Below the pieces are notes generated by a model. That model searched no databases, was not told where the DNA came from, and saw only the letters and a program-made list of their open reading frames with translations. Positions 1 to 7,330 of a DNA stretch of 64,000 bases are shown piece by piece. Location of the stretch: contig NZ_JAFMSY010000001.1 in the NCBI RefSeq assembly GCF_017916455.1, positions 2,268,053 to 2,332,052 of the forward strand, in the 5' to 3' direction. The number at the start of each line of letters is the position of its first letter. Positions within the stretch are counted from its first letter, which is position 1. Both the position numbers and the translations under genes were made by a program. This DNA is from Nocardioides xinjiangensis (GTDB taxonomy: Bacteria > Actinomycetota > Actinomycetes > Propionibacteriales > Nocardioidaceae).

Positions 1-388
1 AGCGGGTGCGGTAGTAGAGGAAGCGGTAGACCGACGCCTGGTAGTGGTCGTAGAGGAGGCCGAACGCCTCCTTGTCGCCGGAGCGAGCCAGCTCGACGAG
101 GGCGATCAGCCGTTCCCGCTCGGCGCCGTCCACCTCCGAGGACGTCGCCCGGTCCTCGTCGCCGACCGGGCTGGAGCCCGCCGGGTCGCGAGGCCCGTCC
201 GCGGACAGCGGCACGGGACCGGGGGACGTCTCGGCCAGCAGGAGGTACGACCCCCGCGGGCCGGCGGGGTGCGCCAGCTGCGGGGACAGCTGGGGGGACA
301 GCTGCGAGGACAGGACCGCGAGGACGGCGCGCCGTAGCGCGTCCATGCCTTCTTCGAAGGCATGCTCAACGTCTTCCCTGGACCGCAT
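1..388 (-). CDS. ECF-type RNA polymerase sigma factor, BldN-like (3' part outside window)
   Basis: Only the first 129 codons are present. From ATG at 388 (GGGAGG ribosome site 9 bases upstream) the protein has about 90 residues rich in Ser, Pro and Gln, then ERERLIALVELARSGDKEAF and LLYDHYQASVYRFLYYRTR, which is sigma-70 region 2. Most ECF sigma factors begin at region 2, so the long N-terminal extension is unusual. Streptomyces BldN has such an extension, made as a pro-sequence, and its gene also lies just upstream of rex-hemACD. The neighbourhood here (HAD protein, glutaredoxin, rex, hemA) matches that order. Sigma factor identity is secure. The BldN orthology and any proteolytic activation are inferred. 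Confidence 0.8.
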   Translation of the reverse strand, partial: MRSREDVEHAFEEGMDALRRAVLAVLSSQLSPQLSPQLAHPAGPRGSYLLLAETSPGPVPLSADGPRDPAGSSPVGDEDRATSSEVDGAERERLIALVELARSGDKEAFGLLYDHYQASVYRFLYYRTR

Positions 389-474
389 GCGGTTTTCCCT
401 CCCAATCGCAGCATTGTCCACGATAGGTCGCCGCAAGCACCTTGGGAACCAGAAAGTAACTTCGGTTTACACCC
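389..474 (-). promoter_or_regulatory. Upstream region of the sigma factor gene
   Basis: This 86-base gap lies between the HAD gene stop and the sigma factor start. It is AT-richer than its surroundings and contains an imperfect inverted repeat, GTAAC-TTCGG-TTTAC, at 456-470, which could be a regulator site. No promoter can be assigned with confidence. Confidence 0.3.
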
Positions 475-1365
475 CTAAGAGCGAGGGAACGCCCTGCCGC
501 GGAGGCTGACGCCCGCGGCGATGGCGCCGGTGACGGCGCCCGCGAGCGCCGCGCCCGCCAGCCCGGCGCGCGCCGCCTTGCGGCCGGTGCGGTAGTCGCG
601 GACCCGCCATCCGTTGGCGCGGGCGTGCGCGCGGAGCCGCGCGTCGGGGTTGATGGCGCACGGGTCGCCGACGAGCGAGAGCATCGGCAGGTCGTTGCTG
701 GAGTCGGAGTACGCCGAGCAGCGAGCCAGGTCGAGGCCCTCGCGGGCGGCGAGCGCCTTGACCGCCTCGGCCTTCGCGGGTCCGTGCAGCAGGTCCCCGA
801 CGAGCCGGCCGGTGTAGACGCCGTCGACGTGCTCGGCCACGGTCCCCATCGCACCGGTGAGGCCCAGCCTGCGCGCGATGACGCTCGCGATCTCGATCGG
901 GGCGGCGGTGACCAGCCACACGCGCTGCCCCTCGTCGAGGTGCAGCTGGGCGAGGGCCCGGGTGCCGGGCCAGATGCGGTGGGCCATCGCCTCGTCGAAG
1001 ATCTCCTCGGTCAGCTCCTCGAGCTCGGTGGTCGTGTGCCCGGCGATGAAGGCGAGCGCCGAGTTGCGCGCCTCGGCGACGTGCTCGGGGTCCTCGACGC
1101 CGACCACGCGGAAGTACACCTGCTTCCACGCCGCGTCCAGGATCTCGCGCGTGCTGAAGAACTCGCGCCGGTGCAGCCCGCGGGCGAGGTGGAAGATGCT
1201 CGCGCCCTGCATGATCGTGTTGTCGACGTCGAAGAACGCGGCGGCCGTGGGGTCGCTGGGGGTGAGCAGCGCGCTCTCGACGTCGGCGGACGCCGCCGCG
1301 GCCTCCCCGGCCAGCGCCGAGCGCTGCTGCAGGTCGAGGCGTCGTGGGCGCTCGAACGGGGTCAC
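475..1365 (-). CDS. HAD-IB family phosphatase (SerB1/CicA type)
   Basis: The 296-residue protein carries the HAD motifs: FDVDNT at about 45-50 (nucleophile and acid aspartates), WLVTAAP as motif II and YSDSSNDLPML as the metal-binding motif IV. The C-terminal 35 residues are Ala/Gly-rich and hydrophobic and may touch the membrane. Family members dephosphorylate phosphoserine or phospholipid head groups; the substrate here cannot be told. GTG at 1365 was chosen because a perfect TACGCT hexamer sits six bases upstream, and longer readings run into the divergent gene at 1397. A SerB1-like HAD gene also lies near the glutaredoxin and hemA genes in mycobacteria. Confidence 0.85.
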   Translation of the reverse strand: MTPFERPRRLDLQQRSALAGEAAAASADVESALLTPSDPTAAAFFDVDNTIMQGASIFHLARGLHRREFFSTREILDAAWKQVYFRVVGVEDPEHVAEARNSALAFIAGHTTTELEELTEEIFDEAMAHRIWPGTRALAQLHLDEGQRVWLVTAAPIEIASVIARRLGLTGAMGTVAEHVDGVYTGRLVGDLLHGPAKAEAVKALAAREGLDLARCSAYSDSSNDLPMLSLVGDPCAINPDARLRAHARANGWRVRDYRTGRKAARAGLAGAALAGAVTGAIAAGVSLRGRAFPRS

Positions 1366-1371
1366 CCGGGC

Positions 1372-1377
1372 AGCGTA
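1372..1377 (-). promoter_or_regulatory. -10 element for leaderless transcript of HAD gene
   Basis: TACGCT is followed by six bases and then the GTG start at 1365, so transcription should begin at or next to the start codon. Confidence 0.6.
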
Positions 1378-1396
1378 GCTGTGGAAGGATCGGCGC

Positions 1397-2959
1397 ATGC
1401 CGCGCAACGACATCTCCGCGCTGGTCGAGCAGGCCGCTGCGGACGTCCCGGACCGGCAGGCCCTCGTCGAGAGCGGTGGACGGTCACTGACCTGGGCCGG
1501 CCTGGAGGACGAGGTCGGCCGGCTCGCGACGGGGCTCGGCGCCCACGGCGTCCGCGCCGGGCAGCGCGTGATGATCGTGGTCGGCAACCGGATCGAGTTC
1601 GTCACCACCTACCTCGCCGTGCTGCGCGCCCAGGTCGTGGCCGTGCCGGTCGACCCACGCTCCACCGCTGACGAGGTCGCGCGGATGCTGGCCGACTCCG
1701 GGTCCCGCCTCGTGGTGGTCGACGAGACCGCGCTCGACGTCGTCCGCGCCGCCCTCGCCGGGCTGGACGAGGCGGCGCCGTCGCCGGCCGTGGTCGTCAC
1801 CGGCACCGAGCCGGGGACGGGCGAGCTCGCCCTCGACGCCCTGCGCGCGGACGTCGTACGCCCCGTGCCGCCCCTGCCGGACCCCGAGAAGCTGGCGGCG
1901 CTGCTCTACACCAGCGGCACCTCGGACCGCCCGCGCGCCGCGATGCTCACCCACCGCGCGCTGCTCGCGAACATCGAGCAGGTCGCGGCCGTCGAGCCGC
2001 CGATGATGCACGGCGACGACGTTGTCCTGGGGGTGCTGCCGCTGCACCACGTCTACGGCCTCAACGCCGTGCTGGGCGGCGTGCTGCGGCACCGGGCCCG
2101 CCTCCTGCTCGTGGAGCGCTACGAGCCGCAGGCCGTCCTCGACCTCATCGACGACGAGGCGTGCAGCGTCGTGCCGATCACCCCTCCCGTCCTCACCCAC
2201 TGGCTGCCCGACGAGCACCTGCGCGAGCGGCTCGGACCGGTGCGGCTGGTGCTGTCGGGCTCGGCGCCGCTGGCCCCGGAGGTCGTCGACCGCTTCACCG
2301 GGATCACCGGCATCCCGGTCCACCAGGGATACGGCCTGACCGAGGCCGCGCCCGTCGTGACGAGCACCCTGTGCAGCCAGGACCCGCGGGCCGGGTCGGT
2401 CGGTGCGGCCCTGCCCGGCATCGAGCTGCGGCTCGTGGACGAGACCGGAGGACCGGTTGACGGGGAGGACCCCGGGCAGATCCAGGTGCGCGGTGACAAC
2501 CTCTTCAGCGGCTACTGGCCCGACGCCGCCGACGGCCCCGACGACGAGGGCTGGTTCGGCACCGGCGACGTCGGCTTCCTCGACGCGAGCGGCGACCTGT
2601 TCCTCCTCGACCCCGTGCGGGAGCTCGTCGTCGTCAGTGGGTTCAACGTCTACCCGTCCGAGGTCGAGGAGGTGCTCCGCGAGGTCGAGGGCGTCGCGGA
2701 GGCCGCCGTCATCGGGGTGCCCGACGAGGAGACCGGCGCGGCCGTGGTGGCGTACGTCGTCGCGGACCGCGGCGCGCGCGACGCCGGGCCGCACCTGGCG
2801 GAGGCGGTCCGGTCGCACGCCGAAGACCGGCTGGCGCGCTTCAAGCAGCCGGCGCGCATCGAGGTCGTGGACGAGCTGCCCCTCACCGCGACCGGCAGGG
2901 TGCAGAAGGGCAGTCTGCGCCGCATGGAGCGGCGACGCGTCCAGGAGCTGCTCGGATGA
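1397..2959 (+). CDS. Acyl-CoA synthetase-like AMP-binding protein with altered catalytic motifs
   Basis: This 520-residue protein has the full ANL superfamily layout. GYGLTEAAP, WFGTGD and VVSGFNVYPSEVEEVL are intact. The phosphate loop at 171-185 reads YTSGTSDRPRAAMLT instead of the usual TSGTTGxPKG, so its lysine is Arg180. The C-terminal catalytic lysine motif reads TATGRVQK, with Arg501 where Lys is normal. Family members activate fatty or aryl acids to acyl-AMP and then acyl-CoA; both substitutions would be expected to weaken adenylation. A GGAAGGA ribosome site precedes the ATG. The stop overlaps the next start (ATGA), implying co-expression with the glutaredoxin-like gene. Fold is certain, activity doubtful. 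Confidence 0.85.
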   Translation: MPRNDISALVEQAAADVPDRQALVESGGRSLTWAGLEDEVGRLATGLGAHGVRAGQRVMIVVGNRIEFVTTYLAVLRAQVVAVPVDPRSTADEVARMLADSGSRLVVVDETALDVVRAALAGLDEAAPSPAVVVTGTEPGTGELALDALRADVVRPVPPLPDPEKLAALLYTSGTSDRPRAAMLTHRALLANIEQVAAVEPPMMHGDDVVLGVLPLHHVYGLNAVLGGVLRHRARLLLVERYEPQAVLDLIDDEACSVVPITPPVLTHWLPDEHLRERLGPVRLVLSGSAPLAPEVVDRFTGITGIPVHQGYGLTEAAPVVTSTLCSQDPRAGSVGAALPGIELRLVDETGGPVDGEDPGQIQVRGDNLFSGYWPDAADGPDDEGWFGTGDVGFLDASGDLFLLDPVRELVVVSGFNVYPSEVEEVLREVEGVAEAAVIGVPDEETGAAVVAYVVADRGARDAGPHLAEAVRSHAEDRLARFKQPARIEVVDELPLTATGRVQKGSLRRMERRRVQELLG

Positions 2960-3195
2960 GCGCGCGCGTCACCCTCTACTCCCGGCCGGGGTGCCACCTG
3001 TGCGACGACGCGAGGGCCGTCGTCGCAGCCGTGTGCGACGACCTCGGCGAGACGTTCGAGGAGGTCGACATCACCACCGACCCCGATCTCGAGGACCGCT
3101 TCGGCGAGGAGATCCCGGTGACCTTCGTCGACGGCCGGCAGCACGACTTCTGGCGGGTCGACGAGCGCCGCCTGCGCGCGGCGCTGGGGGCGTGA
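2956..3195 (+). CDS. Glutaredoxin-like family protein (DUF836 type)
   Basis: A 79-residue thioredoxin-fold protein with YSRPGCHLCDDA at 8-19 (redox pair Cys13-Cys16) and the cis-proline segment EIPVTF. Such small glutaredoxin-like proteins reduce disulfides or mixed disulfides in the cytoplasm, but the physiological partner is unknown. The start overlaps the stop of the AMP-binding gene by four bases. A homologous small gene precedes hemA in mycobacteria and lies between bldN and rex in Streptomyces, supporting ancestral linkage with the heme genes. Confidence 0.85.
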   Translation: MSARVTLYSRPGCHLCDDARAVVAAVCDDLGETFEEVDITTDPDLEDRFGEEIPVTFVDGRQHDFWRVDERRLRAALGA

Positions 3196-3250
3196 CGACC
3201 GCGTCACCCTCCCGGGGATGCCGGGCGTGCCGCCATGCGTTGGGGCAGGC

Positions 3251-4218
3251 GTGAAGCTCTCCCTCCTCGACCGCTCCCGGACCCGGCGCGGGGCGTCGGA
3301 CGCCGATGCCCTAGGCGCGACGGTCGACCGGGCCGTGCGGGCCGAGCGGCTCGGCTACGAGCGCTTCTGGGTCGCCGAGCACCACGCCGTGCCGGGGATC
3401 GCGTCGGGGTCGCCGGCCGTCCTGCTGGCCGCGATCGGCGCCCGCACCGAGCGGATCCGCATCGGGTCGGGAGGCGTGATGCTCCCGCTCCACCAGCCGC
3501 TCGTGGTCGCCGAGCAGTTCCTCCTGCTCGACGCCCTCCACCCCGGGCGGGTCGACCTGGGCCTGGGCCGCTCGCTCGGCTTCACGCCGCCGGTGCGCCG
3601 TGCCCTGAGGCGCGACCTCGACGCCGCCGACACCTTCGAGGATGACCTCGTCGAGCTGCGGCGGCACCTCGCCGGAGCCGCCGAGGTGACCGCGCGCCCG
3701 GCTACCGGGCGGCCCGTGCCGATGCACCTGCTCGCCACCGGTCGCGGGCTCCGGCTCGCGGCCCGGCTCGGGCTGCCCGTCGTCGTGGGGGGTCCGATCC
3801 TGGACTCCGGGGAGCTCCCCGACGCGCTGGCCGGATATCGCCGCTCGTTCGTCCCGCACGACGGGAGCGCCCCGAGGGTGACGGTCGCGCTCGACGTCCT
3901 CCTGGCCGACGACGACGCGACCGCTCGCGAGCTCGCCCTGCCCGAGGCGTGGGCCCTGGCCATCTCCCGCCAGACCGGCGAGTTCCCGCCCCTGGAGCCG
4001 GTCGCCGCCATCCGCGCCGCCACGTGGACGAGCCAGGTGCGTCGTCGGGTCGAGGGCTCCCTCGACCGGGCGGTCGCCGGGGGCCCGGCGACGGTGCGCC
4101 GCCGCATCGAGGACCTCCTCGAGCGCACCGGGCCGACGAGCTGCTGGCGAGCGCCTCGACGCACGACCGCGAGGCGCAGCTCGAGTCGGACCGGATGCTG
4201 CGGGAGGTCGTGGGCTGA
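3251..4218 (+). pseudogene. Luciferase-like (LLM) flavin oxidoreductase, frameshifted near 3' end
   Basis: From GTG 3251 the protein follows the LLM flavin monooxygenase family: LGYERFWVAEHH, RIRIGSGGVMLP, VAEQFLLLDALHPGRVDLGLGR. The frame is normal to about 4130, where RIEDLLERTG should continue into ADELLASASTHDREAQL. That continuation lies in the next frame and ends at 4218. One missing G in the GGG run at 4130-4132 explains the shift. Without correction the frame continues to 4249 with an Arg/Ser-rich unrelated tail that removes the last helix. This is either a real one-base deletion or a sequencing error. Corrected length would be about 322 residues. Substrate unknown. Confidence 0.75.
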
Positions 4219-4348
4219 CGGCCGTCCGCGCGCTCGAGGACGGTCCTAGCACCCGGCCGCGCATGGTCCGTTGTCACGTCCCGGAGCCCCTGTCGACCCC
4301 CGCCGAGGGTGGGTCTTCTCACATGTGCTAGCCGACGCTCCTGCCGTT

Positions 4349-4377
4349 TTGTTCTCCCGTTCACAAACTCCTACAGT
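4349..4377 (+). promoter_or_regulatory. rex promoter with Rex operator
   Basis: The 16-mer at 4350-4365 has the half-site CGTTCACA, identical to the Streptomyces Rex operator (TGTGAAC...GTTCACA), and a degenerate left half beginning TGT. It lies between a possible -35 (TTGTTC, 4349-4354) and -10 (TACAGT, 4372-4377) spaced 17 bases, so bound Rex would block polymerase. Autoregulation of rex-hemACD is known in Streptomyces. Confidence 0.6.
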
Positions 4378-4419
4378 GGCGGAGTCACGCGAGGTTCGCG
4401 GGACTGGAAAGAAGCAGCT

Positions 4420-5094
4420 GTGACCGCACGGACCCCCGACTCAGCCCGGGACATCCCCGAGGCGACCGTCGCCAGGCTTCCCGTGTACCTGCGTGCCCTG
4501 ATCGGCCTCGCCGAGGACGGCACCACCACCTGCTCCAGCGAGGAGCTCGCCGCGTCGGCCGGCGTCAACAGCGCGAAACTCCGCAAGGACCTCTCCTACC
4601 TCGGCAGCTACGGCACCCGCGGTGTCGGCTACGACGTCGAGTACCTCCGCTACCAGATCGCGCGCGAGATCGGCGTGACGCAGGACCGGCGCGTGGTCAT
4701 CGTCGGGATCGGCAACCTCGGCCACGCCCTGGCCAACTACTCCGGGTTCCGCAGCCGCGGCTTCCGCGTGGTCGCCCTGCTCGACGCCGACCCCGCCCGG
4801 CAGGCCGAGGTGGTGGCCGGCCTCGACGTCCGCTCCTTCGACGACCTCGAGGCGATCGTCGCCGAGCACGACGTGTCGATCGGCGTCATCGCAACCCCCG
4901 CGGTGGCCGCGCAGGACGTCGCCGACCGGATGGTGGCGGCCGGCATCACCAGCATCCTCAACTTCGCCCCGACGGTGCTCGCCGTGCCCGACGGGGTCGA
5001 CGTACGGAAGGTGGACCTCTCCATCGAGCTCCAGATCCTCGCCTACCACGAGCAGCGCAAGTCGGTCGCTCCCGGGACGGAGGTGGTCTCGTGA
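4420..5094 (+). CDS. rex: Redox-sensing transcriptional repressor Rex
   Basis: The 224-residue product has an N-terminal winged helix (about 1-80, with VNSAKLRKDLSYLGSYGTRG) and a Rossmann domain starting VVIVGIGNLGHAL near 93 with the GxGxxG motif that binds NADH or NAD. The C-terminal helix, which swaps in the dimer, follows NFAPTVLAVPDGV. Rex releases DNA when the NADH/NAD ratio rises and controls respiratory genes. GTG 4420 was chosen because upstream codons overlap the promoter and operator. Its TGA overlaps the hemA GTG, so rex heads the hemACD operon. Operator-like sites occur before rex itself and before nuoA. Confidence 0.95.
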   Translation: MTARTPDSARDIPEATVARLPVYLRALIGLAEDGTTTCSSEELAASAGVNSAKLRKDLSYLGSYGTRGVGYDVEYLRYQIAREIGVTQDRRVVIVGIGNLGHALANYSGFRSRGFRVVALLDADPARQAEVVAGLDVRSFDDLEAIVAEHDVSIGVIATPAVAAQDVADRMVAAGITSILNFAPTVLAVPDGVDVRKVDLSIELQILAYHEQRKSVAPGTEVVS

Positions 5095-6377
5095 GCGTCT
5101 TGGTCGTCGGGATCTCCCACAGGTCCGCGCCGGTCGAGCTCCTCGAGCGCCTCGCCCTCGACGCCGAGGGCACCGCCAAGCTCGTCGCCGACGTGATGAG
5201 CGGTGACCACGTCTCCGAGGCCACCGCGATCGTGACGTGCAACCGGCTCGAGGTCTACGCCGAGGTCGACCGCTTCCACGGCAGCGTCGAGGACCTCTCC
5301 GGCCTCCTCGTCGCGCGCGCCGGGCAGCCCACCGAGGCGCTGCTGCCGCACCTCTACGTCCACTACGACGAGGGCGCCGTCTCCCACCTGTTCCAGGTGG
5401 CGGCCGGGCTCGACTCGATGGTGGTCGGCGAGGGGCAGATCCTCGGCCAGACCCGCGAGGCGCTGCGGGTCGGCCAGGAGAACGGCACGGTCGGCCCGGC
5501 GCTCAACGCGCTCTTCCAGCAGGCGCTGCGCGTCGGCAAGCGAGCGCACGCCGAGACCGACATCGACCGCGCCGCCCCGTCCCTCGTGAGCGCCGCCCTC
5601 GAGCGCAGCTCGGTCCCCGTCGCGGGCGCTCGCGCCCTCGTCGTCGGCGCCGGCGCGATGGCGTCCCTCTCCGTGTCCCACCTCGCGCGCAGCGGCGCGG
5701 CCGGCATCGCCGTGCTCAACCGCACGGCCGCGCGCGCCGAGCGGCTCGCCGAGGAGTACGGCGCCACGTCGGTGCCGCTGTCCGACCTGCGCGCCGAGCT
5801 GGCCACCGCCGACCTCGTCATCTCCTGCACCGGTGCCCGCGAGTCGGTCGTGCGGCTCGCCGACGTGGTCGCCGCGCGGGGCGCGGACGACCGGCCGCTC
5901 ACCGTCATCGACCTCGCCCTGCCCCACGACGTCGACCCGTCGGTGGGCGAGCTGCCCGGCGTCGAGCTGATCAACCTCGCGGGGCTGGCCGACGAGCTGC
6001 GCGGCCTGGAGGCCACGGCCGGGGTCGACGACGTACGCACGATCGTCGGGCAGGAGATCACCGCGTTCCTCGCCGTCCGCCGCCAGGCGAGCGTGACGCC
6101 CACCGTCGTGGCGCTGCGGTCGATGGCCACCGCGGTGGTCGACGCCGAGATCGAGCGGCTGGCCTCCCGCGTGCCCGACCTCGACGAGACCACCAGGGCC
6201 GAGGTGCTGCACGCCGTCCGCCGGGTCGCCGACAAGCTGCTCCACGAGCCGACCGTCCGCGTCAAGGAGCTCGCCGACGCCGAGCCGGCCGTCTCCTACA
6301 CCGCCGCGCTCGCCGAGCTGTTCCGGCTCGACCCCGACGCCGTCGACGCGATCTCGCGAGTGGAGGGACAGCAGTGA
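5091..6377 (+). CDS. hemA: Glutamyl-tRNA reductase
   Basis: The enzyme reduces glutamyl-tRNA to glutamate-1-semialdehyde, the first step of C5-pathway tetrapyrrole synthesis. The 428 residues show GISHRSAPVELLERLA at the start, the catalytic cysteine Cys50 in TCNRLEVY, GLDSMVVGEGQILGQ, a Rossmann domain with VVGAGAMASLSVSHLARSG, and a helical dimerization tail. It overlaps rex by four bases and hemC by four bases (GTGA junctions), so it is translated from the Rex-controlled transcript. Confidence 0.97.
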   Translation: MSVLVVGISHRSAPVELLERLALDAEGTAKLVADVMSGDHVSEATAIVTCNRLEVYAEVDRFHGSVEDLSGLLVARAGQPTEALLPHLYVHYDEGAVSHLFQVAAGLDSMVVGEGQILGQTREALRVGQENGTVGPALNALFQQALRVGKRAHAETDIDRAAPSLVSAALERSSVPVAGARALVVGAGAMASLSVSHLARSGAAGIAVLNRTAARAERLAEEYGATSVPLSDLRAELATADLVISCTGARESVVRLADVVAARGADDRPLTVIDLALPHDVDPSVGELPGVELINLAGLADELRGLEATAGVDDVRTIVGQEITAFLAVRRQASVTPTVVALRSMATAVVDAEIERLASRVPDLDETTRAEVLHAVRRVADKLLHEPTVRVKELADAEPAVSYTAALAELFRLDPDAVDAISRVEGQQ

Positions 6378-7330
6378 GCACCTCTCCGTCCGCCCCCCTG
6401 CGCCTCGGCACCCGCGCCTCCGCGCTGGCCACGACCCAGTCCGGTCTCGTCGCCGACCTCGTCCGCGACCGGCTCGGTCGCGAGGTCGAGCTGGTCGAGG
6501 TGTCGACCGAGGGCGACCGCAGCGCCGCGCCGCTCGCGTCGTTCGGCGGCACCGGCGTGTTCGTCAGCGCGTTGCGCGACGCCCTCCTCGAGGGTCGCGT
6601 CGACCTCGCGGTCCACTCCCTGAAGGACCTGCCCACCACGCCCGCCGACGGCATCGCCCTGGCGGCGATCCCCGTGCGCGAGGACCCGCGCGACGTCGTC
6701 GTCGCCCGCGACGGCCTCACCCTCGGCGAGCTGCCCGCCGGCAGCCGTGTCGGCACCGGGTCGCCGCGCCGCGTCAGCCAGCTGGCGGCGCTCGGGCTGG
6801 GCCTGGACCTGCACGCCATCCGCGGCAACGTCGACACCCGCATCCGCAAGGTCCGCGACCGCGAGGTCGACGCCGTCGTCCTCGCCCGGGCCGGCCTGGC
6901 CCGCCTGGGCCGGCTCGACGAGGTCACCGAGGTCCTCGACCCGCTCCAGATGCTGCCGGCCCCCGGCCAGGGCGCCCTCGCGATCGAGTGCCGGTCCGAC
7001 GACACCGACCTGGTCGCGGCGCTGGCCGCGCTCGACGACCCCGCCACCCGCGCCGCGGTCACCGCGGAGCGCGCGGTCCTGTCGACCCTCGAAGCCGGCT
7101 GCTCGGCCCCGCTGGGGGCCCTGGCCGAGGTCGTCGAGGGGGAGGACGGCGAGGAGCTGTGGCTGCGCGCCGTGGCCCTCTCGGAGGACGGCGGGCTGTC
7201 GGTGCGGAGAAGCGCCAGCGGCGCGGTCGGCGAGGCCGTACGGCTCGGGACACGCCTGGCGAGCGACATGCTCGCCGAGGGAGCAGCAGACCTGATGGAA
7301 GCACCACCAGTGAGGAAGCAGCACGCATGA
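6374..7330 (+). CDS. hemC: Porphobilinogen deaminase (hydroxymethylbilane synthase)
   Basis: This cytoplasmic enzyme joins four porphobilinogen molecules into hydroxymethylbilane. The 318-residue sequence has LRLGTRASALATTQS at the N-terminus, HSLKDLPT with the catalytic aspartate (Asp85), GTGSPRRVSQL, and Cys243 in LEAGCSAPLG, which holds the dipyrromethane cofactor. It overlaps hemA by GTGA and the next gene by ATGA, so hemA, hemC and the hemD fusion form one translationally coupled operon. Confidence 0.97.
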   Translation: MSTSPSAPLRLGTRASALATTQSGLVADLVRDRLGREVELVEVSTEGDRSAAPLASFGGTGVFVSALRDALLEGRVDLAVHSLKDLPTTPADGIALAAIPVREDPRDVVVARDGLTLGELPAGSRVGTGSPRRVSQLAALGLGLDLHAIRGNVDTRIRKVRDREVDAVVLARAGLARLGRLDEVTEVLDPLQMLPAPGQGALAIECRSDDTDLVAALAALDDPATRAAVTAERAVLSTLEAGCSAPLGALAEVVEGEDGEELWLRAVALSEDGGLSVRRSASGAVGEAVRLGTRLASDMLAEGAADLMEAPPVRKQHA

